64,000 nucleotides of DNA from Phoronis australis. Lineage: Eukaryota; Phoronida; Phoronidae. Below the pieces are notes generated by a model that saw only the letters and a program-made list of their open reading frames with translations, was not told the DNA's origin and did not search any database. Positions 25,901 to 36,900 of the stretch are shown in pieces; position 1 is the stretch's first letter; every line of letters begins with the position of its first letter. Location: NCBI GenBank assembly GCA_002633005.1, contig NMRA01000065.1, positions 304,011 through 368,010 of the forward strand, written 5' to 3'. A program made the translations under genes and the position numbers.

Positions 25901-28900
25901 TTGTTTGAGAAGAATCATTGAAGTCCTAATTTTTGACAGCCCCTTAGGCAAAAGTAAAACATTTAAAAACAAAGCCTGGCATTGTTATGAAGAAAAGTGC
26001 TTCTGAGATGTGATGCTCCCAAGTTAGCCAAATTTGGACATTTTTCCAGCGCTCTACATGATTATGACACCTGTTTGTAGTCTCATGTCACAGTATCTAC
26101 AGCAAACGCCAAAAGTAATAAAAAGACAAAATAACGTTTCCCAAGTAGTGACCTATAATAAGCCGTTGTCATTGGTCACTCTAGCCACTCTGATGTTGAA
26201 CACCGCTTATACCCAGCAATCACGATGGAGAACTCCGCATGCGCTCAGTTATCGTGATGAGGAATTATGGGTCATGTTTGGCTTGTACTGCAGTTAGAAC
26301 CAGGTGCAATGTAGGCATGTAGTACTGAAAGGTTGCAAACCATGGATAAACCATTACATAACTGCTTCATTCTTTATGTGGTCTGGTCACTGACAAGGGA
26401 TTTCTAAGGGTTAACAGTGCAATAATTTGAAATTTTTGAGTTAGATGTATCTCACTTTTTTCTATACTGTGCAAAAGTTGGTTGAGCCTCAAAACACCCG
26501 TTGTCAGAGTGATTTTGGATGTCAAGAACGTCACCTTTTGAATTGGGTCTCTTATTGCTTCAAATGTAATCTTGTTTCATCATTTGCAAAGTTACATGTG
26601 AGAGTCTTGGTTTCTGAAGTTACTTTTTTATACGCACATCCAGCCTAAAATGTTGGGGTAGGCTTGAATTTTTCAGTATGTGGACCTTTCACTGAAAAAA
26701 AACGAGGACTAAAAAAATAGGTTTCTGCGTTCACACCTATGAATTGTGCATTTGCGCCGACTTCCCATAGACTTTTGTCTCGTTTACTCAGACTTTTTGT
26801 TTCTCTGAGGCGGACCTTTTTGAACACTTCGAATAACGGAGGGGCTCATTTGAGCCCCTGAGCCCTCCCCCCCCCTGGGTGCGTGCATGTTTTACTTAGG
26901 ACTCAAGTCAATTGATCTGGTAGTTGGTCTGTCAAATAGTTTTATGACACTCGGTGTTTAGTTTGCTAGATATTTAGCAGTCAAGTTTATTTGTATTTGT
27001 ATTTTGTACACTGCTCAGTGTATGTGTTTCTTTCTAGTATTTCAGTAAGTTAGACACTGTCACAGATGACAAGGTTAAAGAGTTTGGAGGATCAGTGCCT
27101 CTAGCAGACTACTGTCCATATCTGCAGGTCAGTGAAATATATTCAGTAAACATGTATGCTGTGATGTCTTCACTAATGGACTTATAGTCTGAAAATGACT
27201 ATCTACCTAATCATGCCATTGACTGACACATACCTTGTCATCTGTGTTTATTTAATTACTTGTAGGAGTTCAACTGGATGGATGGCGATACAGTTGTTCG
27301 AGGATCAAGGTGTTCCATAGCTGAGAATGACCCAAGTAAGTTTGCCGGTCAGGACCATCCCGTCTACTAGCTGAATAAAATGGCTGCTTAAGGTCCTGTG
27401 GTAACCAGGGTGCTGCTTAAGGTCCTGTGGTAACCAGGGTGCTGCTTAAGGTCCTGTGGTAACCAGGGTGCTGCTTAAGGCCCTGTGGTAACCAAGGTGC
27501 TGCCCAAACACCAAAGAATGCATGCTGCTGAGTCAGAAAGGGACCCAATTCAAATTAAACTTAGGACCCCCTATAAGATTTTGAACAGCCCTGTCGACAG
27601 CTCTGTTAAACAACAGGGTTCTGGTATGCGTACAAATTTGCTTTGAAAGCAGCTTACCTAATAAGTATTTAATAGAAAATATGGGACACTCTTGAAATGA
27701 AATAGAATTCTTCCAGATCCAGAGAGCTCATGAGATTTTAACAAAGTTATTGTATCTGCTTGGGTGCTACTGAATGCCCCCCCCCAAAAAAAACAAAATT
27801 CACTGTTAATCAACTATAGTTTGATGTCCTTGGTTTACTATCCATCTCTTGAGTTTTTAGTTTGCTGATTTAAAGGTCAAATTAACTTTGTAAGAAATAC
27901 TTATCCCTGGTTATCTTGAAGTTACATATTTCCCTTGTTAATTACTGTTTCGCTAGTGTGTCTTTGCTACCAAGCAATTGACCCGCATCTTGCATGTAGT
28001 TCTGTATTCTTTTCCATCGCACAAACACGTCTTATTGGACATTGATTGAACAAATTCTCTGCTGGTCGTTTGTGTTTGCACAATGACTGTAAATCCAAAC
28101 ACAAAATACTGACCTGTTTGTCTCTTATCACTTTCTATTGTTACATGGATACTAAGTGTGCACAAAGGTTACAGTAATTAACAGGGAAATTTCTATCCAA
28201 GATAACTTAGGGTCATCATTTTTACTCAGAGTAATCTCAAAAACATCGATTGCTTTCTGCTTTAAACAAGTGTGGTAATGCGCATCTTCTTAAGCTGGAG
28301 TGGCATTTCTCCTTGTAGTTTTCAAGTGAAATCGTTGTGTCCCAGTGTAGTACGTGGCTTTGGCTACCTTCAATGCTATTGCATTCTCAGAAATCTTTCT
28401 TGTGTTTCAGGTGCTGAAGATAACTTTTCTCTGGAGTCTTACGGGAACTCGTCCAAGTGTTTTAANTTAGTTTGCTGATTTAAAGGTCATATTAACTTTG
28501 TAAGAAATACTTATCCCTGGTTATCTTGAAGTTACATATTTTCCTTGTTAATTACTGTTTCGCTAGTGTGTCTTTGCTACCAAGCAATTGACCCGCATCT
28601 TGCATGTAGTCCTGTATTCTTTTCCATCGCACAAACACGTCTTATTGGACATTGATTGAACAAATTCTCTGCTGGTTGTTTGTGTTTGCACAATGACTGT
28701 AAATCCAAACACAAAATACTGACCTGTTTGTCTCGTATCACTTTCTATTGTTACATGGATACTAAGTGTGCACAAAGGTTACAGTAATTAACAGGGAAAT
28801 TTCTATCCAAGATAACTTAGGGTCATCATTTTTACTCAGAGTAATCTCAAAAACATCGATTGCTTTCTGCTTTAAACAAGTGTGGTAATGCGCATCTTCT

Positions 28901-31422
28901 TAAGCTGGAGTGGCATTTCTCCTTGTAGTTTTCAAGTGAAATCGTTGTGTCCCAGTGTAGTACGTGGCTTTGGCTACCTTCAATGCTATTGCATTCTCAG
29001 AAATCTTTCTTGTGTTTCAGGTGCTGAAGATAACTTTTCTCTGGAGTCTTACGGGAACTCGTCCAAGTGTTTTAAGCACTCCAAGCGGTTCAGTTTGCAA
29101 CGGTGTTCTAAGTCGCACCACGTCCGTCACTGGGGTAGTGGCTGTTATAAGGTATCAGCTACGTAATTTTGTAGTGCTCTGATGATATCCTGTAGAAATA
29201 GAGTTGTGTATTGCTTACGTCAACATACTGAGGTTGTGAATATTAATAAAAAACTGTTTATGCTGTATGAGCTAGCACTAACACATGGTGGCTAAAGCCA
29301 GACGACTTTTGTTATTTTCAATTTCAATGAATTGAGAATCTATGTTACCAATCAGATAAAGCCTTTCAGAGGAGGGTCAAGTTTTTTTTGGGGGGGGGAG
29401 TTGCAAGTCAAATTCAGTGTTGTATTATGCCTTAGTGTTATGAGATTGCATTGCCATTGCTTACTCAAGTCACAGGCAATTCATACAGGCACTGCTACTC
29501 ACTAGCAGTGTAATTGGGTGCCGTGCTTGTTATGTACGGTGACGTCTGCTGGGGACATCTGTGCATGTTCTTCATTAATGCGTCAAACACTAGTCATATT
29601 TAACACACCCTTGAATGTCAGTATGAATGGTTCTCCATGTCGGGTCGCAGTATTTAAAGTTTTTATTTGAATTTTCCCTGGAGTGTTTTATACTCACTGT
29701 ACTGAGAATTACGCTGATTTTCCTTCCAGTACTCGTGTGTTGATGGTGTGGGACTTATCATAAACGTAGCTGGGACAAGTCACCATTGTTACAGAGAAGG
29801 CCAAACAAACAATTTCAGAGTATTAACAAACAACTACCTTCATGAAGGAGCTATACTGTGTCCATCTTGTGCTGAAATATGTGGTGTAAGTAACTGGTGT
29901 ATTCACAATATGGAAATGGAAACAAGTTACACATTGAAGTTCATATTCGTGTGTTACGATTTATTATAATCAGCAAGGACAGATGACATTTTCTGTGATA
30001 GGTGGAAACAACTCGTGTCCTATGCTAGAGTAGATTTTTTGGACATACAGCAGTTTTCAAAATAAACTAGATTTATTTCGGCAGAACGCTCTCAAACTCT
30101 TCCACCCTTCACAAATTTGTGAACCAAGATGGGAGTATGTCAGTTTACAATTATTAAGTGGTTCCAAACATACTTTAAAGTGGTTATAAATCTGCTTTCC
30201 GTCACAAAAACTTGATTTTTACCACTTAATAAGTGGTAAAAATAAGTTATTGACATGAGTGTGGTTTCAAATTGTTCCTTAGTTACATTAGAGGTGATTT
30301 CTTGGCTTAATTTTTACTCGAGACCAGACTCCTCAACTTGACTGATCACTTTGGGTTATTTCATGTCCTAATCATCACTTCAAGCAATAAAGATCCCATT
30401 TTTTCTTAGCCCCAAATCCACTTCTCACCTGAGTAAAAAACAAGTTGATATCACTCTCATAACGGTTCATGGTCTAAATCAAAAGTTAACCTTTCAGGGC
30501 TGTTCCAGCAAAATCTGTGTGGGAGGGGGGAAGGCAACTGAAATAAAAATTTATGGGTGGTTGCGTTTGATTTAAATTCAAAATGGCTGGTGGTCGTACT
30601 TCACAAAAATAAAAATTTACAGGTCGTTGTTGTTTCATTGGGCCATAAATGTTTGATGGTGGGTAATTTTAGTAAGTTTTATAAACAATCCGCACAGAAT
30701 CAAAAACTGAAACAAAAATGCAACTTGCAAAAAGCTCCGACTTTTTCACTCCCTCCGATCTCCTCATCGGCATGCCCATAACACCATTTAACCACAGGTG
30801 CTCGAATTTTTCGATGGCTAATAACCATATATAAGAAACATATGTTTTCTGAGTAATGAATGATGTTAGTGGTGATGGAGGAACAGATAAACTCAAGCGC
30901 CTGTGCAGTCAACCACAAGAACAAAAAAAATACGGGTGGTTGCATTTCAAACTTATAAAAAATTATGGGTGGTAGGCTGAAGAAATAAATGAAAAATATG
31001 GGTGGTGGGTGCGAAAAAAGGTGCCTTCCCCCCCCTCCCATACAGATTTTACTGGAATTGCCCTTACTCAACTCAAAGTTATAGCCGATATCAGTTTCCC
31101 ATCATGACAGATTACGAACCACCAGGACTCAACTCTGATGTGAAATTATGGTTAGTCAGCTATCACTATTGATTTTTGGCATATACTGCGTTAGGACCAT
31201 GCAGATGTCACACGATTCATTCAGTGCCTGTTTCAACTGTTTTCATCTAAACTGTGTACTTTACAGGATATTATTCAGTGTCCTCCCGAACAATACGCCA
31301 CTGTGAAGCAGAGTCAAGTGGAACTAAATGTGCCCTGTCCGACCAGCACTTCGTCTAGACTATTCCCCTTGTTGTGTGACAAAGGTCTCACAGTTGTTTT
31401 ATTGGTACTTGTGCTTACATGA
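16925..31422 (+). CDS. LMLN: Leishmanolysin-like zinc metalloprotease (invadolysin), 5' incomplete
   Basis: M8-family zinc protease. Fifteen exons join in one frame (620 codons plus TGA): 16925-17056, 18049-18131, 18737-18854, 19683-19858, 20238-20441, 21636-21753, 22103-22210, 23443-23519, 24491-24601, 25439-25571, 27038-27127, 27266-27335, 29021-29151, 29730-29885, 31267-31422. All introns are GT-AG. The zinc site [13 protein letters not shown] (HExxH at about residues 199-203 of this partial protein) is in the 20238 exon. The third-His region LTHWEKR ends the 22103 exon, and the Met-turn NEVMTG opens the 23443 exon. Conserved [33 protein letters not shown] and WGSGCY also match the animal family. 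The end is hydrophobic ([12 protein letters not shown]), as expected for a GPI-anchor or membrane signal. Family members act at the cell surface and at lipid droplets in adhesion and migration. The N-terminus (signal peptide and start of the propeptide) is missing; see 7325-7389. Confidence 0.95.
26640..26895. repeat. Dispersed repeat in LMLN intron (copy 1)
   Basis: It shares an ordered set of phrases with 59755-60005: 'gaggcggacctttt' (there 'gagacggacctttt'), 'gcccac/gaacacttcg', an 'ggggctcatttgagcccctgagccc'-like stretch, a C-run, and 'gcg(t/c)gcatgttt' at the end. Both copies are diverged and non-coding. It is probably a non-autonomous transposon family. Confidence 0.55.
27383..27500. 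repeat. 29-bp minisatellite, four copies
   Basis: The unit starting 'ggtcctgtggtaaccagggt' recurs at 27392, 27421, 27450 and 27479. The last copy is slightly diverged. It lies in the intron just after the 27266-27335 LMLN exon. Confidence 0.9.
27857..29075. repeat. Two adjacent 609-bp near-identical copies joined at a single N (assembly overlap)
   Basis: 27857-28465 matches 28467-29075 at a constant offset of 610 with about five single-base differences. A lone N at 28466 sits exactly where the first copy stops, in the middle of an exon. This is what an unmerged overlap between two contigs or two haplotypes looks like. The segment contains intron plus the start of LMLN exon 13. Confidence 0.9.
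28411..28465 (+). pseudogene. Truncated duplicate of LMLN exon 13 (probable assembly artefact)
   Basis: It is identical to the first 55 bases of the exon at 29021-29151, including the 'tgtgtttcag' acceptor, and ends at the N at 28466 after the KCF codons. It has no donor and should not be counted as an exon. The full exon is the downstream copy. Confidence 0.9.
30185..30490. repeat. Foldback element of the palindromic family (LMLN intron copy)
   Basis: The left half reads 'gtggtttcaaattgttcctt', then 'gaggtgatttcttggctta'. The right half holds the reverse-complement order ('tcttagccccaaatccactt', then 'aaaacaagttgatatcactc'). The same phrases occur at 38990-39175, 48653-48880 and 55440-55520. 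Confidence 0.55.
30497..31063. mobile_element. Non-autonomous TIR element, 567 bp
   Basis: The left end, GGGCTGTTCCAGCAAAATCT and onward to a G-run and 'aaggca', matches the reverse complement of the right end (GGGCAATTCCAGTAAAATCT, G-run, 'aaggca') over about 40 bp with few mismatches. The interior has repeated 'atgggtggt' phrases and no transposase. The long minus frame here (30700-31071) is a by-product of the G/C-runs. No clear target-site duplication was found. Confidence 0.75.
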
Positions 31423-33955
31423 CTGCTGTTGTACAAATTTTTTACATTTATTTTGTACATATTGTTACTTTAATGCAGGTTTTATGATCAAAAGTTTAGC
31501 TATCCTTACATTGTTTTGTGAGTTGTACTTGTACTGCAGAGTTAAATATGGCCAACATGATGTGAACAATGATTGATCATGATTGTAAATGTTGTTTTTG
31601 AAAATGAACCGAGCTTTTATAAAGCAACTTTTGTCTTTTTTCTGTCAGTGTGTCTTACCCAACAATAGCTATTAAGTGTTTTCATTGCTCATTAGTTGTT
31701 TCCTAATGTAATCCCTGTTTTCATCAGAACTCAGAAGTTGAACATTGAAACTGATCAAAATATGATATGGTGGCAACAGGCTGCAGTAAGGTCTAGATGG
31801 TGACAAAATATTTGGAGCCACACTGCTCATTATGACTTACAGTTTACCCAAGTCTTGACTGAAGATTTAATGCAGTAAAATCTCAATGTCTTTTATAAAT
31901 CCTGTGATTGCCATACCATAAAGTTATTGTTTGTGTGCGATGGGATATTTAAATTTTGTGCACAGAATTATGCAAAATGTCTGTAAACTAAATTTGTCAT
32001 CAACTCAGTCGATCTTGCACACTACAATTTGAAATTGGCTAAAGCAAATGTTGCTTTCATTCCCTCACAATAATCAAGTATCATACGTTCCTTATTCAAG
32101 AGCATCCCACATTAAGATTTCTACTTCGCGATGTTTTCATAAGCCACGCTGCAAGACAAAAGTTACATAGCATGAACAATGGACGTCATTCTTTTCTCAA
32201 ACCTTTGCTTTCATATCAAAATAATGGCCAACCATACCTGGTCGTTTCCCCCAAGTGACCTCGGCTGTCCCATTTTCAACCCTGAAAAGTATGTATTTTA
32301 TGAATCCCCGAATAATATTGCGAATGACTGATCAAGTTCTGCCACATGATTGAAGTCATTTTAAACAAGTTCCACTTTTGGTGCATAAATAATAAAATTA
32401 AAGAAATTAAGAGTAGCAGTGATAAATATAGATGTAATTTACAAAATATGTGAATTTTTTGTTAAATGCCTCAACCTACTTTTCGACAAACCTAATCGAA
32501 AGAAAATGTGAACTATTAATGTGGCAAACACCGTGACCAGCATTTAGTGTACCTAAGGCAGTGCCAAATATGGAAACACTAGAATCACAGGATTTTACAT
32601 TTTTATTTAGCATTATGAAAGCAACAAAATGTACAAAATGAAAAACGTAAGGAAAACATCACAAGTCACCTACTGAACTAAACAGAATACCTAATGTAAT
32701 GTGTATTTTGGTTCTCAGAACCCAAACACAGCATTTTGACGTTGGAAATGCACAATGTGCGATTCAGTATGGTTCTAAAGGAGGTCTCGGTCCTTTTAAC
32801 ATCCCAATAGATTGAGAGTAGAATGTAGATTATCACCAAGCAGGTGGTGTGCACGGGATAAGGGTACAGCGCCCCCACCTGAATGTATTGATGTAGATTA
32901 TCACCAAGGAGGTGTGCATGGGATAAGGGTTCTACCTGAATGTATCCATGTCTGGACAGTACAACAGTAACACTAGCGCCACCTAATTCACCATTAAGAT
33001 GCTCTTTCTGTGAAGAATAGGGCATACATAGTGGTCATAAAAACGATGCATATGTAGACTGCATTTAAGTTCAATGGCAGCAATATTTCAGTATTAGTAC
33101 AATCCGATAATCAAAACGACTGTCCATCAACTTGTATGTAAGGTCCACATTGCTGTTTCGCCTGTTCTCATGCAATAGTTCCAGTTCCAGACCAACTCTT
33201 GTATGTCCAGTCCAACTTCGGTGACATTTCAGCAAATAGCACACACGGCATACAGACACTGAAAATGTAAACACACAATACAGTTGGACACCAGTTTCAT
33301 CTCTACTCCTTGAATGAAAACAACCATTGTTTCAAAAAGGATGATGTTCCAAATTTACTGAAAAGCTCAGCTACATTTCAGTTTCTCATTCTCAGTTCTC
33401 CTGTGACACCCACATCAGTGAGACAGACGGATGGCTAACTGTCTGTCAATGGTTCAGGGTGAAATTTAATCTAGCATGGTGTCTGGCCTCACTGCCTATC
33501 AACAGGCAGCAAGGAATTCGTCATGCAAATGTGGTTCACGTATCGGCCCAGTCTAAAATGCATGACCAAGAGGTTTGATATGCACTTTCTTTAGTGAGGC
33601 TAAACTGGGTTTCTCCATCTTGTACTTTCAAGAAAACGGAGAATAAACGAGCAGGGCACCAGAAGGCTTCATCCAAAAGCGGCTTAATGAATATCTCTAA
33701 CAAAAATGATTTACTCACCATAACAACACAGAAATAGTAAAATCGGCAAATTTCTTCAGATTTGTGCATTCACACAAACTAATGTTACAACAGAGGCAAC
33801 AAGGTGAAGTGATTCGATTTCAATTCGACTCGTTGCGTAATGTTTCGAGCCGTCACAGTTGGAGCTGCCCTTTTAGAAACCCTGCCGTCACTGCAGGATG
33901 GAGTGCCGCTAACGGACATCTGGAGCCATGACTACTGCACACTTACCAGTTCTCT
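31423..33955. other. Convergent 3' flanks of LMLN and CCT5
   Basis: This holds the presumed 3' UTR sequence of both genes, which end facing each other. A minus-strand AATAAA (32602-32607) is a possible distant CCT5 polyadenylation signal. Apart from the short duplication at 32821-32950, I recognise nothing else. Confidence 0.4.
32821..32950. repeat. Short tandem duplication, about 65-bp unit
   Basis: The phrase 'tgtagattatcaccaag', then 'ggtgtgca(c/t)gggataaggg', then 'acctgaatgtat' occurs twice in a row with small differences. Confidence 0.7.
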
Positions 33956-36900
33956 CTATGCCTCCCTGACGTCATCAATCTTTAATATCATTTTACACAA
34001 CTGCACAGCTAGCATTATCTGAGCCCTCTTAGACGTTAGTGTCTCAATCACATGCTGTTCTTTCATGTCTGAAACAAAGCAGTCCATTGTTAACGCCAAA
34101 GCAATTTAGGATATTAGCCAAAGTGCCACCTTCAGACATAGGTTATTCCCTCTTTTTGCACTCTTCTAAGTTAAGAATTCAGCACCACAGGTATGATGAG
34201 GTGTTATTTCTTAAAATTCCAGGTGNTAAATACAAACGTAGCAGTGCCGCTGGTGGTCTAGAAGACCCGTGCAAAACTTTTTTGATAAATTGAAGACGTT
34301 ACTTTAGCCAAGTTTTAGAACTGAAGGTACGTCATTGTTCGCATGTACACGCTCATGGACTGGGCGCTTATTCCAGCAAAGTCTGAAAACGCGTGGGGGG
34401 GCGCTTATAGGGGCATGGGCGGTTATTACGGCGAATACGGTAATGATACACAGATAGTCAGTTGCAGATGAGTAACAACAGACTAGACTAACAATGACAA
34501 CCTGTGGTGTGCTAGTTGCCTATTGAGATTGGGCTTGCACCAATTGATGAGTGGAGCCAGCTTCATAACAGTATCGTTCAAGAAATGGAGACAGATTCTC
34601 ATAGCCAGGTGCAAACAGGTAGATGTGGGGTCAAGATTTGGTGATGTAGAGAATGTTGACACATTAACAAGGATGCCAAATAAGGAGGAGTCTGAAAAAG
34701 TGCGTGTCAATCATTCTGCAACAAACAGCGTCCAGCTTCTGCCCCTTACCATTGGTACCCTTCAGATTGCAGTCGATGCCAAGACGAGGGTTGTTCTCCT
34801 TCACCTGCTGGGACTTGACTGCAGCCAACGTCTCTATGGGTGAAAGGCCGCTGTTCTCTGACAGTGCTAAAGGTATGGCCTCCATGGCCTCCGAGAAGGC
34901 ACGCATGGCATACTGTTCTAGTGTAGACACCTGGGGGGAACAAAAATGATGAGGACACTGAGGACATTAAAAATCAAAATCTAAATGGCTAAAGCCTCCT
35001 TAGTGTTGGCAATTTAAAGAAAGAGTGGCAAATAACATCATTGAAGTATTAAATCAATGTTAACTGAATTTCTGCATTAACTTGTTGCAGTAAAGAGTTT
35101 TGATTTTGGCTCAACTGCGTAGAGTTTGAAACTAAAAGAAATGAGTTTGAACACATAGATGATCCATTTTTGAACCGAGGCGGGTATCTTGGACATTGGA
35201 CATCCACTCCTTGTACGCATCTCAACCATTTACATATTAACTCTATAGTATGGGCTTGGACTTTAAGTTGAATTTGCAAGTTAAATACTTATCTTTGTGA
35301 TTGTTAGGCCAAATTAGAAAGACAACATATAGCAGCGATGTGAATATGAAGAAACTTGAAAGTTGCTAAATGTTTTTAAGAACAGGTATTGTGGCAAAAA
35401 TGATCTGCCACAAATCACTGAACTGTGTCTAGTAAGTATCGTAACGTGATGCTGGGGAATAACACTGCCCGATACGCTCTATGTGACTCCGCGAGGTAAG
35501 TCATTGGTGCAGAGATCACCTATTTGCAGAATTTTTTTGTTTCCATTTATGAATTATCATTGAATAGCACTGTCGTTTAGTTCGTGCCATATATTAGCAT
35601 AGTCAGGAGCATAAAAATACATCTTTAAAGACATGTTCATAAACCTTGTAATTGCTATAGAATTTGAATTTTCTATTCAGAAGAAAATTGTGCACGACAA
35701 TATTTATTGCTTTGCAAAATAACTTTGGAGAAGCGGGAAAACAGGGACACATTTAGCTCCCGGGTCGCATCGGATGCCATTGACCAAAACTAAATTCATG
35801 AAATACATTTACACATCAAAAGCATTCAGACAAAACCCCTCTCAGATTTCCCCACCATGGCAGCAGGGTAGAAATCAAATTCATGGTCACGACCACGTCA
35901 GTTGATTGTACCGCACAAACAAAGAACCACATAGTTTACCTTGTCAGCAGCTTCACTAACAGCTATTGAGCAAGCAATTTCAGCAGCCCCACCCCCGTAC
36001 ACAATGCGACTGTCCAAGACAAGGTTACGCACCACACAGAGCGCATCGTGAATACTGCGCTTGGCTTCTTCGATTATCTGAAACGCAAAAGTGTCAACTT
36101 GATGAAAACTGACCAACACTATGACTCAACCCAACAGGCCCTAGCCAAAAAGGAAGGAGCCATTGAAAATAACATATAGGTGCAATGCTTCTTCAACAAG
36201 GAAATCAAGACAAACAGATTTAAAGAGAATATAAAGAGAGAAGTGTTAACTAATCTAATAAAATCTCAATGTGTTCAACATGGCAGAGTTGAAATAGGTT
36301 TGCTTACAGAGGAGTCATCTCAACTTACAATGCTGCTTACAAACGAAAATTTGATGTCAGTTAAGTTCACTACACATACACACCAGTAAGCAAGTTAGCT
36401 AAAGAAAAACCAAACTATAAGTGACATAGATGAAGACTTACGTGTAGTTTTCTAGCTCAACTGCAAACCTCATCAGTTCAATTCTACGATGGACAAATCT
36501 ATTTTTCGTACATCTGTAACATGGTCATTCACAGACTAAACGCACTCACCATTTTGTTGCCGCCCCTGATAAATATCGTTACAGCTCTGGAATTCTGACA
36601 GTCCTCGATGACAAGCATTCTGTCTTTGGTAGTTCCAAATGTCAGCTCCCGTACAACGCCTGCTTTTCCCAGTTTCTTGGTGGTTAGTTCCTCAAAACGA
36701 GGCACGATGCGGCCACCGGTGGCAATGGCTATAAGCTGAAATGGCAGCATGAATCGGGTCAAGTAGCCGTGACAGTCCCTATGAATAACAAGATGTTTAC
36801 AGGCTCAGTAAACTAACGTCTCCTGTCAAAAACCAGCATTTGCCCTTATGAAACAAGTGTCATCTTGTTCCACACGCACATTAGAAATGACTTCTAGGCT

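Noticed and set aside
27953..28775. Two nearly identical 70-codon minus-strand ORFs
   Set aside because: They are the same antisense intron sequence seen twice because of the assembly overlap at 28466, not a gene pair.
30700..31071. 123-codon minus-strand ORF rich in Pro/Phe
   Set aside because: It covers the G/C-runs and 'atgggtggt' repeats of the TIR element at 30497-31063, so the composition is a repeat artefact.
34664..34930. CCT5 exon 9 read through to a stop at 34664
   Set aside because: After the GTN codons the frame loses all similarity to CCT5. A donor (gtaagg) at 34749-34744 and the matching last exon at 34068-33956 restore the conserved C-terminus.
34523..34967. Several overlapping ORFs opposite CCT5 exon 9
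   Set aside because: They are shadows of the conserved exon in other frames, with no similarity of their own.
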